Positions 43,383 through 54,200 of a DNA stretch of 64,000 bases are shown here, piece by piece. The DNA is taken from positions 1 to 64,000 of the forward strand of contig JAGUVW010000072.1 of the NCBI GenBank assembly GCA_020062665.1. Direction: 5' to 3'. The notes under the pieces were generated by a model, which had not been told where the DNA came from, ran no database searches, and was given only the letters and a program-made list of their open reading frames with translations. Made by a program: the position numbers and the translations under genes. This DNA comes from Pseudomonadales bacterium. Its GTDB lineage: Bacteria; Pseudomonadota; Gammaproteobacteria; Pseudomonadales; Ketobacteraceae. The first letter of the stretch is position 1. Each line of letters begins with the position of its first letter.

Positions 43383-43826
43383 ATGAGCAGTACGCAACCG
43401 ATCAACCGCAGTGATTACGCGCTGTTTTATCCCATCACCACCCGCTGGATGGACAACGACATCTACGGCCACGTCAACAACGTCACCTATTACTCCTACT
43501 TCGACTCCGCCGTGAACCGCTATCTGATCGAGGCAGGCGGGCTGGATATTCACAACGCACCCATCGTGGGATTCGTGGTGAATTCCGGTTGCCAGTACCG
43601 CAAACCCATTGCCTATCCCGACAGGATCGAAGCCGGCTTGCGGGTGAACAAGCTGGGCAACAGTTCGGTCACCTACGGGGTGGGGATTTTTCGCGAGGGT
43701 GAGGATGAAGCCTGTGCCTTCGGTGATTTCGTCCATGTGTTCGTGAACCGGGCGGAAAACAAGTCGGTATCCATCCCAGAACCGATCCGGATCGCGCTGA
43801 CCAAGCTGCTGCGCCTTCCCAGCTGA
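43383..43826 (+). CDS. 4-hydroxybenzoyl-CoA thioesterase-type hotdog protein
   Basis: The product is 147 residues. RWMDNDIYGHVNNVTYYSYFD is the 4HBT active-site motif with the catalytic Asp, here cited as DNDIYGHVNNVTYYSYFD. Its ATG follows the dehydrogenase stop directly (TGA then ATG), so they are translated from one mRNA. It hydrolyses an acyl-CoA; the substrate is unknown, but pairing with an alcohol dehydrogenase suggests aliphatic alcohol or fatty acid metabolism. Confidence 0.9.
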   Translation: MSSTQPINRSDYALFYPITTRWMDNDIYGHVNNVTYYSYFDSAVNRYLIEAGGLDIHNAPIVGFVVNSGCQYRKPIAYPDRIEAGLRVNKLGNSSVTYGVGIFREGEDEACAFGDFVHVFVNRAENKSVSIPEPIRIALTKLLRLPS

Positions 43827-44010
43827 CATTCTCCTCCTCTCAAACTAAATAAATTTGGCTTATTTTTAGCCAGATCTGCTACTCTTTTCACATCGCCCTC
43901 AATAAAGCAGTCTCAAAAGTGATACATATTTTTTGCGTTGTCTCAAAAAAGCGTTACTCTGTCATGGCACTTTCTTTTGCTTCCATTTTTTGGACTGAGG
44001 GAAAAAATCA

Positions 44011-44850
44011 ATGACAACAACAAATTGTGCGCTGGTCAGCCCGGCAGGTACGGGTATTGCCCGCATTCAGGCCAGTGATCTCACGCAGAAAGCCTTTATC
44101 AGCCAGTACTTTCTCAGGAACCAGCCTGTCATCATCGAAAATGCCGTGCCGCACTGGCCTGCGGCCCGCTGGGATCTGGAAACCATCAAGGACGCGATTC
44201 CGGATCAGAAGGTGGCCATCCGCAACAACAGCAATGGCCAGCTGTTTGACGCCCAGACCATGTCCCAGTCCAAGACCGAGATGATGCTGCACGCGTATGT
44301 CGACCTGATTCGCGAAGGCCGCAACACCACGCCCCTGTACCTGGCCCAGGTCAGCCTGCGCCAGCTGCTGCGGGAAACCCGGACGGTGCCGCCGCGCTTC
44401 CCTTACCTGCGCCGGGGCGACTATCTGATGCGCACCAATCTCTGGATCGGCACGCCCGGACTGGCGACGCCTGCCCATTTCGATTTCACCCACAATTTCT
44501 ACATTCAGATCAGCGGCCATAAACAAATCACGCTATTCGCGCCAGACGACTCGCCTTACCTGTATCCTAATCCCCGCTACCCGGTGGTGAGTCAGGTGGA
44601 TGTGGGTCATCCTGACCTCCACACCTACCCGGAATTTCCCAACGCCAGCCCTGTTACGTTTATGATAGGGCCCGGTGATGCGGTGTTTATTCCTGCCCGT
44701 TGGTGGCATTACATCGTGTCTTGCTATGACAACAATATTGCCATCAACCAGTGGTTCCTGCGGCCCTGGAGCCGCAACCTGACCCAGGCCCGGATGATTC
44801 CTCCGTTGCTGGGCCACAGTTTCCGGACGTGGTGGGGGAAAAATCCCTGA
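44011..44850 (+). CDS. Cupin-like/JmjC-type Fe(II) 2-oxoglutarate dioxygenase
   Basis: The product is 279 residues. LRNQPVIIENAVPHWPAARWDLETI is the usual N-terminal region of the Cupin_8/JmjC family (cited in part as QPVIIENAVPHWPA). The iron-binding triad is visible as H-x-D in TPAHFDFTHNF and a distal His in DAVFIPARWWHYI. The IQISGHKQITLFAP strand follows the HxD as in JmjC hydroxylases such as FIH and peptide/lipid hydroxylases. The substrate is unknown. A 184-base AT-rich upstream region suggests its own promoter; an aldehyde dehydrogenase gene follows after 39 bases. Confidence 0.88.
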   Translation: MTTTNCALVSPAGTGIARIQASDLTQKAFISQYFLRNQPVIIENAVPHWPAARWDLETIKDAIPDQKVAIRNNSNGQLFDAQTMSQSKTEMMLHAYVDLIREGRNTTPLYLAQVSLRQLLRETRTVPPRFPYLRRGDYLMRTNLWIGTPGLATPAHFDFTHNFYIQISGHKQITLFAPDDSPYLYPNPRYPVVSQVDVGHPDLHTYPEFPNASPVTFMIGPGDAVFIPARWWHYIVSCYDNNIAINQWFLRPWSRNLTQARMIPPLLGHSFRTWWGKNP

Positions 44851-44889
44851 TGGCGCCAACCTGCCGTGTGCATTTGACGGATCAACGCC

Positions 44890-46320
44890 ATGATTCAGAA
44901 GCAATACCCCTACTACCTCGCCAATCAAGCCGTCTACGCCAACACTGATCTGAAGGTGTACGACAAATTCAGCGGTGAACTGGCCTGCGAAGTCGCGCAG
45001 GCCGATCCCGCCACTCTCGACCAGGCCATTGCCGCCGCTGTTGCCGCCGCCGAACCCATGCGCAAGATGCCGGTGTTCGAGCGCCAGGCCGTGCTGGAAC
45101 ATTGCGTGAAGCGTTTTCGCGAACGCAGCGATGAACTGGCCTACGCGCTGTGCGTGGAAGCGGGCAAGCCGATCAACGATGCGAAAGGCGAAGTGACCCG
45201 CCTGATCGACACCTTCAAGATTGCGGCGGAAGAAGTATCACGCCTGTACGGTGAAACGATTCCGCTCGATATCAGCGCCCGCGCCAAAGGCTATTCCGGC
45301 ATGACCAAGCGCGTGCCGATCGGGCCGTGCGCCTTCATCAGTCCGTTCAATTTCCCGCTCAATCTGGCGGCGCATAAAGTGGCGCCGGCGATTGCAGTGG
45401 GCTGCCCGTTCGTGCTGAAACCGGCGAGCCTGACGCCCATCGGCGCGATTGTGATCGGTGAAATTCTGGCGGAAACGAATCTGCCCAAGGGCGCGTTTTC
45501 GATTCTGCCCTGCCGCCGCGACAGTGCAGATCTGCTGACGGAAGATGAGCGGTTGAAATTGCTGAGCTTCACCGGCTCGCCGGATGTGGGCTGGAATCTG
45601 AAAGCCCGCGCCGGCAAGAAGCCGGTGATCCTGGAGCTGGGTGGCAACGCCGCCTGTGTGGTGGACAAGGACTGGGATATCGACGACGCGGTGAAGCGCA
45701 TCATCATCGGCGCGTTCTACCAGTCTGGCCAGAGCTGCATCAGCGTGCAGCGCATTTTCGCCCACGCCGAGATTTACGATCAGCTGAAAGCAAAACTGGT
45801 GGCGGCGACAAAGGCGCTCAAGAGCGGCGACCCGAAAAATCCCGCCACGTTTATCGGCCCGATGATCAGCGAAGGTGAAGCGAAGCGCCTGCACGGCTGG
45901 ATCGAGCAGGCGGTGGAAGCCGGTGCCACGTTGCTGTGCGGCGGCAAGCGCAGCGGCAACATGCTGGACGCGACGCTGCTGGAGAATGTCGATCCGATGC
46001 AACCCGCCTGCGCGGAAGAAGCGTTCGGCCCGCTGGCGATTCTGCACAAATTCAGCGATTTCGATCAGGTGCTTAAAGAAGTGAATAACAGCCGCTTTGG
46101 TCTGCAGGCCGGCATTTTCACCCGTGACATCTACAAGGCGCACAAGGCGTGGGATGAGCTGGAGGTGGGCGGTGTGGTGATCGGCGATGTGCCGAGCTGG
46201 CGGGTGGATCACATGCCCTATGGCGGCGTGAAGGACAGCGGCCTGGGCCGCGAAGGCATCCGCTGGGCCATGCACGACATGACGGAGCTGCGCCTGATGG
46301 TGATGCGGACGCCGGTATAG
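44890..46320 (+). CDS. NAD(P)-dependent aldehyde dehydrogenase
   Basis: The product is 476 residues. FISPFNFPLNLAAHKVAPAI, LKPASLTPIG, the general-base Glu in VILELGGNAACVVD and the catalytic Cys in YQSGQSCISVQRIF are all present, with EEAFGPLAIL and PYGGVKDSGLGREG near the end. It oxidises an aldehyde to the acid. With the upstream Fe-alcohol dehydrogenase it could complete alcohol-to-acid oxidation, though the two genes are separated by the JmjC gene and an AT-rich gap. Confidence 0.94.
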   Translation: MIQKQYPYYLANQAVYANTDLKVYDKFSGELACEVAQADPATLDQAIAAAVAAAEPMRKMPVFERQAVLEHCVKRFRERSDELAYALCVEAGKPINDAKGEVTRLIDTFKIAAEEVSRLYGETIPLDISARAKGYSGMTKRVPIGPCAFISPFNFPLNLAAHKVAPAIAVGCPFVLKPASLTPIGAIVIGEILAETNLPKGAFSILPCRRDSADLLTEDERLKLLSFTGSPDVGWNLKARAGKKPVILELGGNAACVVDKDWDIDDAVKRIIIGAFYQSGQSCISVQRIFAHAEIYDQLKAKLVAATKALKSGDPKNPATFIGPMISEGEAKRLHGWIEQAVEAGATLLCGGKRSGNMLDATLLENVDPMQPACAEEAFGPLAILHKFSDFDQVLKEVNNSRFGLQAGIFTRDIYKAHKAWDELEVGGVVIGDVPSWRVDHMPYGGVKDSGLGREGIRWAMHDMTELRLMVMRTPV

Positions 46321-46463
46321 GGCGGTTCCCCAATGGGATTCCGTTTATCGCGCGTAACAATCGGTTAAGATTGGTCAAAGAGTGAACTTCTGCCGTTGAC
46401 TGGGAAGGCGTCCTGGCGTTTCATGCGCGCCAGGAAATCGTTCGTCAGAAGTACAGGTAGTCG

Positions 46464-48239
46464 ATGTCAGGGAAGCATGTCGGGGCTGCGGCCGGTTATT
46501 CGCAGACAACGGATGGGCGAGCGGCGCCAGCCCTGGTGGTGGCGCTGCTGTGGCTGGCCATGCTGCTGCCGGGCGCGGCGGTGCAGGCCGCCAACCCACC
46601 CCTGCGTTCCACCGCCGAGGAGTACCTGCGCCAGATCGAACGGGAACGCCAGTTGCGCGAACGCAACGAGCCAGCGCCGGATGTCCGCACCGGCCCCCAG
46701 CCGGTTCCCGATAGCGGCCACTTTCCCGCACAGGAATCGCCCTGCTTTGCCATTGACTCCATCACGCTGGACGGCGAGGACGCCGAGCGCTTCCAGTGGA
46801 CGCTGCACTACGCCTTTGTGAATGGCGATGGCGACGTCGATCTGGAACTGCCCCGCTGTCTGGGCGCCACCTCCATCAACCTCATCATGCGGCGCATGCA
46901 GCATGCGCTGATTGCCCGTGGTTTTGTCACCACCCGGATTCTGGCGCAGCCGCAGGACTTGAACAGCGGCCGGCTGACGCTGACGGTGCTGCCGGGTCGC
47001 ATCCGTCATATTCGCATGGCGGACGAATCCCAGGGCCGCGCCGCCTTTCGCCACGCGCTGCCCATGAGGGAGGGCGCGATTCTGAACCTGCGCGATCTGG
47101 AGCAGGCGCTGGAAAATTTCCGCCGCGTGCCCACCGCCCAGTCCAGTCTCGACATCGTGCCCGCCACGGAAAAAACCGCGCAGCCCGGTGAAAGCGATGT
47201 GGTGGTGGACTGGCGCCAGACCACGCCCCTGCGCGCCACCTTCAGCGTGGATGATTCCGGTTCGGAAACCACCGGCAAGTATCTGGGCAACGTGACGCTG
47301 TCCGCCGACAACTGGCTGTCGATGAACGATCTGTTCTACGTCAACTACATGGAAGACATGGGCGGCGGCATGGGCGGTGAGCGCGGCACACAAGGTCACA
47401 CCCTGCATTATTCCTTTCCGCTGGGTTACTGGCAGTTCGCCATCACCGCCAGCGAGAACGACTACCACCAGTCGGTGGCGGGCCTGAATCAGACTTATTC
47501 GTACAGCGGCGAAAGCAGCAACGGCGACGCGCGACTGTCGCGGCTGCTGTATCGCGATTCGGTGCGCAAGGTGTCGCTGTCGTTCGGTGGCTGGACCCGT
47601 TCGTCGCGCAATTTCATCGACGATACCGAGGTGGAAGTGCAGCGGCGGCGCATGGCCGGCTGGCTGGCGGGCATCGTGTATTCGGAATTCATCGGAGCGG
47701 CAATGCTGGATCTGAATCTGGATTTCCGCCGTGGCACTGGCGCGCACGAATCGCTGCAGGCGCCGGAGGAAAATTTCAACGAAGGCACGGCGCGGCCGGA
47801 AATCATTCTCGCCAACACGCGCTTGCAACTGCCGTTCATGCTGGGTGAGCAACGGCTGCGTCTGAACACATTGTGGCGTGCCCAGTGGAATCGCACGCCG
47901 CTGGTGCCACAGGATAATTTTTCCATCGGCAGCCGTTACAGCGTGCGCGGTTTTGATGGCGAACAGGTGCTGGCGGCGGATCGCGGCTGGCTGCTGCGCA
48001 ATGATCTGGGCTGGCGCATCGGCGGCCAGGAATTGTATCTGGGCGCGGATTACGGCCAGGTGAGCGGTGACGACGCCGATCGTCTGGTGGGCACCCATCT
48101 GGGTGGCGCGGTGATTGGATTGCGCGGCCAGTATCGCTGGATCGCCTACGACGTTTTTGCCGGCGCGCCCTGGAACAAACCCGAGCGCTTCATCACCGAC
48201 AGCCACACCAGCGGTTTCAACATCAGTATCGGATTCTGA
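46464..48239 (+). CDS. Two-partner secretion outer-membrane transporter (TpsB)
   Basis: The product is 591 residues. A signal peptide with a long n-region ends near residue 42 (GAAVQA/ANPP). A Pro-rich stretch is followed by two POTRA-type modules (about 85-250; e.g. INLIMRRMQHALIARGFVTTRIL in part and LNLRDLEQALENFRRVPT). The rest is a 16-strand Omp85-type barrel with the lid-loop motif R495-G496-F497 (SVRGFDGE) and terminal FNISIGF. It exports the TpsA protein whose gene starts 16 bases later; CdiB/FhaC is the same class. Confidence 0.93.
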   Translation: MSGKHVGAAAGYSQTTDGRAAPALVVALLWLAMLLPGAAVQAANPPLRSTAEEYLRQIERERQLRERNEPAPDVRTGPQPVPDSGHFPAQESPCFAIDSITLDGEDAERFQWTLHYAFVNGDGDVDLELPRCLGATSINLIMRRMQHALIARGFVTTRILAQPQDLNSGRLTLTVLPGRIRHIRMADESQGRAAFRHALPMREGAILNLRDLEQALENFRRVPTAQSSLDIVPATEKTAQPGESDVVVDWRQTTPLRATFSVDDSGSETTGKYLGNVTLSADNWLSMNDLFYVNYMEDMGGGMGGERGTQGHTLHYSFPLGYWQFAITASENDYHQSVAGLNQTYSYSGESSNGDARLSRLLYRDSVRKVSLSFGGWTRSSRNFIDDTEVEVQRRRMAGWLAGIVYSEFIGAAMLDLNLDFRRGTGAHESLQAPEENFNEGTARPEIILANTRLQLPFMLGEQRLRLNTLWRAQWNRTPLVPQDNFSIGSRYSVRGFDGEQVLAADRGWLLRNDLGWRIGGQELYLGADYGQVSGDDADRLVGTHLGGAVIGLRGQYRWIAYDVFAGAPWNKPERFITDSHTSGFNISIGF

Positions 48240-48255
48240 GGGACAGGACAACACC

Positions 48256-51200
48256 ATGAGCAGTTTGATCAGGACGGTCATCATGGCATTCAATCATTTT
48301 TCACGTTTGGGCATTCATCCCGCTGCATTTGTGTTGGGAATGAGTGTGATCCTCTGTCCGGTGGCCGCCCGCGCCGACGTGGTGGCAGATGCCAATGCTC
48401 CAGCTAGCCAGCGCCCCACGATTCTCGACGCCGGCAACGGCGTGCCGGTGGTGAACATCCGCACGCCTAGCGCGGCCGGCGTTTCCCGCAACACCTACAG
48501 CGAATTCAACGTCGACGCGAACGGCGTGATCCTCAACAACGGCCGCACCGATTCCAGCACGCAACTGGGCGGCTGGGTGCAGGCCAATCCCTGGCTGGCC
48601 ACCGGATCGGCGCGGGTGATTCTGAATGAGGTGAATGCCTCTGATCCGTCGCGTCTGAATGGTTTTGTGGAAGTGGCTGGCAGTCGCGCTCAGGTGGTGA
48701 TTGCCAATCCTGCCGGCATCAGTTGTGAAGGCTGTGGATTTATCAACGCCAGTCGCGCCACGCTGTCCACCGGTACGCCGATCGTGAACAACGGCCAGCT
48801 GCAGGGTTATGACGTTGCGCAAGGCCGGGTGGAAATCGGCGGCGCCGGCCTCGACAACAGCACCGGCTACACCGATCTGATCGCCCATGCGGTGGACGTG
48901 AATGCAGGCATCTGGTCGCAGCAGCTGGCAGTAGCGGCCGGCGGTGGCACCGTGAACGCGGATGTCAGTGCGGTGAGCAGCAACGGCAGCAGCGCACCGG
49001 CAGTGGCCATCGACGTAGCACATCTGGGCGGTATGTACGCGAACAGCATTCGCCTGATCGGCACTGAGGCCGGTGTGGGGGTGCGCAATGCGGGCCAGAT
49101 CGGCATTGGCGCCGGTGATGTCACACTCACCGCCGATGGCCGCATCGAAAACGCTGGCGTCATCAATGGTGGCAACACGCGATTGAATGCGGACGCCCTC
49201 GACAACACCGCCAGCGGACGTATTTATGGCGATCACGTAGCGGTTGGCGCAGACACAGTCGATAACATCGGCGCTGGCGATGCTGCATCGGTGATCGCTG
49301 CACGCGAACGCCTGGACATCGGCGCCACCACCCTCAACAACCGCGAGCACGGCCTGCTCTTCAGCGGCGGTGACCTGGCCATCGGCGGTGTGCTGGATGA
49401 AAGCGGGAATGCCAGCGGCCAGGCCGGCACGCTGAACAATGCCAGTGCCAGCGTCGAAGCGCTGGACAATATGAATCTGTCAGTGCGGCAGATCAACAAT
49501 ACCGACGAACATTTGCAAGTGGCCGACGTGCTGATCGATGCCGAGCGTGTGCGGGAATTCCGCGGTGATGGCGCGCAGAATCGCTACAGCCGCGACGAAG
49601 TCGGTTTCGTGCGCCACGATCAGTCCCGCGACCTGCGCACACCCGAGGACACCTACCGGGTCTGGTATGAATACAACTACACGCACACCGTACACGAAAC
49701 CCAGGTGCTGGAAGCCGATCCCGCCCGTATCGTCGCCGGTGGCGACCTGCAGCTCACCACCGATCTGCTCAACAACAGCAACAGCCAGGTGCTGGCCGGT
49801 GGTACCCTGGGTGGCGATGTGGGCAACATCGTCAACACCTCGGCGGAATTCCGCACCATCGACGCCAGCCATGGCGAGGTCACCCGCTATCGCCGGGTCG
49901 AAGAAGATGATGCTGCCGGCACCAAATCCCACTGGGAACAGCGCAGCAGCACCTCTGGTTACCACCCGGTCGACATTACGCTTCAACCGGAACGCAGCCT
50001 GGCCATCGTACAATCTGGCGCGAACCTGCCGGCTGGTACACTGCCGGATTCCAGCCTCTACACCGCCAATCCCAACGCACCCCGTGGCTACCTGATCGAA
50101 ACCGATCCGCAATTTGCCAACTACCGCCAGTGGATTTCCAGCGACTACATGCTGCAGCAACTGGCATTCGATCCGGCGCTCACCCAGATGCGTCTGGGCG
50201 ATGGTTTTTATGAACAACAACTGGTGCGGGAACAGATGGCGCAACTCACCGGCCGCCGTTTCCTCAGTGATTTCAGCGACGACGAAGCACAGTACATCGC
50301 GCTAATGGACGCCGGCGTCACCTTCGCCCAGGCACACAACATTCGCCCCGGCATTGCGCTCACCGCCGAACAGATTGCGCAGCTGACCAGCGACATCGTC
50401 TGGCTGGTGGAAGAACAGCGCACGCTGCCCGATGGCAGCACCGCGAACGTATTGGTGCCGCGCCTGTACGTGATGGTGCGCGAGGGTGGCATCAACGGGA
50501 GCGGCGGCTTGATTGCAGCGGACACCCTGCAACTGGACATGTCTGGCGATCTGGACAACAGTGGCACCGTTGCCGGCCATCGCATCACCGCGCTCACAGC
50601 CGACAACATCCACAATGTGCGTGGCACGCTGGCGGGTGCTGATGTACAACTGCAAGCACGGCAAGACATCAACAGCATCGGCGGCAGCATTCGTGCACAG
50701 GACAACCTGCAACTGGATGCAGGCAACGACATCAACGTCATCAGCTCCACCCGCAGCGACAGCAATCAACAGGGCACCCGCACCTACATCGATCGCGTCG
50801 CGGGCCTTTATGTCAACAGCGGCAGCCTGCTCGCCAACGCGGGCAACAATATCAACCTCACCGGCGCCGCCATCGTCAACGACAGTCTGGTGTTGGATGC
50901 GGATCGCCTGGGCAACACGGTTCTCACTGCCGGCAATGATTTCATCCTCAACAGTGTGCAGGAAAGTGAGACACAGCGGATTGTGTGGAGCGATGGCGGT
51001 GCACTGGCCGTAAGCAGCGCACAGGACAGCGGCACACAGATTCGCACAAGCAGCGATCTGACGCTGCAGGCAGGCCGCGACCTGAATGGCAGCGCCACCC
51101 GCATCAACAGCCAGGGCAATGTCGAACTCAGCGCTGGCAACGATCTGACATTGGCTGCCGGCAGATCCACCTATTCAGAAAGTGATTACGCCAGCGACTT

Positions 51201-54200
51201 CAGAACTGAAACACAGGTGACCCGCCACAACCTGGTGGAAATCAACAGCGCGGGGGACAACGGTCTGCATGCAGGCAATGATCTGGTGCTGACCGGCAGC
51301 CAACTGACATCCACAGGCTCCACACGCCTGAGCGCCCAGGGCGATACCACCATCACCGCAGTGGTCGACAAGGAATACCATTACGACTATCACAAAACCG
51401 ACCGCTCCTACGGCCGCAGCGAAAAAACCACCGACGAAACGCTGTCGAGCACTGTCGTGGGCGGCACACTCGCCAGCAGCGGAGAAATCCTTATCAATGC
51501 CCACAAAACTGAAGACGGCCGCATCATCGGCAGTCAGAGCCGCAACGTCACCCTCACCGGCACCCAGCTGCACAGCGGCGGTGACATCGTCGTCAGCGCC
51601 GACGGCGACATCAATATCAGCGCCCTCCAGTACAACACCCTGGAGTATCATCAAACCCAAACATCCGGCACCGGCGGCCTGAGCAAATCCGACGAAGGCA
51701 GCACCAGTGTCGAAAGCCGTTTGCAGAATGCCGTGCTGGCCAGTGCTGGCAACACGCACATCCTGTCCGGCAACAACCTCAGCCTGATCGCCGCCGACGT
51801 GGTGGCCGATGGCGATATCAATCTCGAAGCACTCGATCAACTGCTGATTGCCGCCGGGCAAGTGCTCACCCAGCACGATCAGTGGATGCAGGAATCCGAC
51901 ACCTTCAGCAGCGGCAACCTGTATGAAATGCGCGAACAGCGCGCCGGTGAAAGCGTTAGCAGCGCGCAGGCCTCAACCCTGATCGCCGGTGGCAGCGTCA
52001 CCGCCCGCGCCGGCACTGGCCGCATCATCGGCTCTGATATTCACGGCGAACAGGGCGTCAATCTGCAGGCCGACGCTGGTGATTTCAGCGTGGAAGCGGC
52101 CCAGAACACCCACAGCAGCTATTTCTATGACAAGGAAATCACTGTTGGCCTGGGCGACAGTGTCATCAAAGGCGCCATCAATCCGGCTCTGCTGGTGCAA
52201 GTCAACGACGGCCGCGCCACCGTGCATATCGCCGATGCCCATTACCTCGAAGACCAATCCACTTCCCACGACACTTGGATGCGCGGCACCAATATCAGCA
52301 GCGGGAATGACATTGATATTCGCGCCAACGCCGGCAACGTCAACATCATCGGCTCCCATCTTGCCGCCGATGCCAACGACGATGGCAGTGGTGATGTCAA
52401 CCTGTCCGCCGCTCACCAGATCAACATAGTGGAAGCCACCGACACCGCCCGCAGTAACAGCCAACACATCAGCGGCGATGCGGAAGTCAGCCTGGTAGTA
52501 CAACACCAGGCGGTGGAAGTGGTGAAAGCCTACGAGCGCCTGGTAGAAGCCAAGGAACAACTGGAAGAAGCCAAGCGCCAGTACAAGGATTACGAACGCA
52601 ATCTGGATCAGCTGAAGCAAAGCCTGCGCCAGCTGGAGCAGGATCTTGCGGATAAAAAGCCTGGCGTCAATCAGGCGGATCTGGTGGAACTGCGCGGGCT
52701 GATCGAGGATGTGGAGTCGGACAAGGAATGGTATGTGGCGGGCATTGCGCTGGCGTCACTTAATCTGGTCAGCGCCAGCAACGCTTTGGCGACCCAGATC
52801 GTGGCGCTCTCGGCCAGCGGCCAAACCCTGGGTTTCAACGCTGGCCTGCAATTGGACATCGACGCCAGCCAGACCCAGAGCGAATATCAATCCACAACTG
52901 CTGTGGCGTCCACCGTTTCCGGCCAGAACATTCGCATCAACACCGGCAATGGCAATACTGAAAACACCACCACTAACATCCGCGGCAGCCAACTGCTGGC
53001 GAGCAACAATATCGCCATCACCACCGGTGATCTCAACATCACCGCCAGTAAGAACACCGCCCAATCCAGCAGCGAAACCCAGCACGGGCACATCACCGCC
53101 CAGATGACCGTGTACGGCGCCGCCGGTGGGGCTAGCGTCAACGCCAGCTTCGATCGCAACCAAAACAGCGCGAAGGAAACCACCTACAACAACAGCGTCC
53201 TGCTGGCCGATTCCATCGACCTCATTACCAGCGGCGACACCACTTTGCGTGGCGCCACCGTGCGTGCGGAATCCACCCTCAATGCCGACATCGGCGGCGA
53301 CCTCACCGTGGAATCCGTGCAGGATCGCAGCTCGAGCCGCAACAGTAGTGCAGGCGTCAGTGGCGGCTTCAGCCTGGGTGGTGACGGCGATGCCAATCAA
53401 GGCAATGCCTTTACCCGAAACCTGCAATCGGCCAACGACATCGGCAGCCTGTCTGGCCTCAACGTCGGCGCCAACACCGGCAACGGCGTGAGCGACAGTC
53501 GGCAAACCGTGCTAACCAGCCTCACCAGCGGTGGCACCGCCAACATCAACGTCAACAACCACACCCAGATCACCGGCGCCCTCATCGCCACCACCGATGA
53601 AAACGGCAACGACCTGAACCAGCTCAATCTGAACACCAACACAATCAGCTTCGCCGACCTGCGCGACCGAAATGTCAGCAGTCAGACCAGTGCGGGCCTC
53701 AGCGTCAACTTCAACATGCAGCCCGTCAACCCGCCCGGCCAGGCATCATCAACACCGTCACCGGCAGCGCAAAGCGCGTCCCAGCCAGCCGTGGCCACCG
53801 GCGCCAATGGTGAAGAACTCAAACCTGGCACCACCAACATCGTTTACAACAACAGCCAGCAGAACAGTGCCAGCAATGCGATGGCCACCTTGGGCCACGG
53901 CACCATCACCGTGGGCGGCACCGTGCTGGAACAGAATGGTGAACTCACGGGTGCAGGCAAAGCCGAAGGTTCCGCGCTCGCCGGAATCAACCGCGACACC
54001 ACCGACACCAAAAACGAACTCTGGAGCAGCGACTACAGCCAGGAGCTGGATGTCACCATCGACAACCGCCTGCTTGATCCAAACCGCTGGGATGAATTTG
54101 GACAGGATTACGTGAATGCCACCAATGTCAGTAAGGAAATGTTCAATGCTGCTGTTGATGAGGTGCAGCAATTTCGGCGCGAGCTGGCCGCCATGGGCCA

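Noticed and set aside
48301-49350. A 349-codon - strand frame inside tpsA
   Set aside because: It is antisense to the TPS secretion domain, whose motifs are clear on the + strand.
49000-53700. Possible CRISPR or tandem DNA repeat array in the TpsA gene
   Set aside because: The repeats are degenerate protein repeats of a beta-helix, with no conserved DNA repeat or spacer structure.
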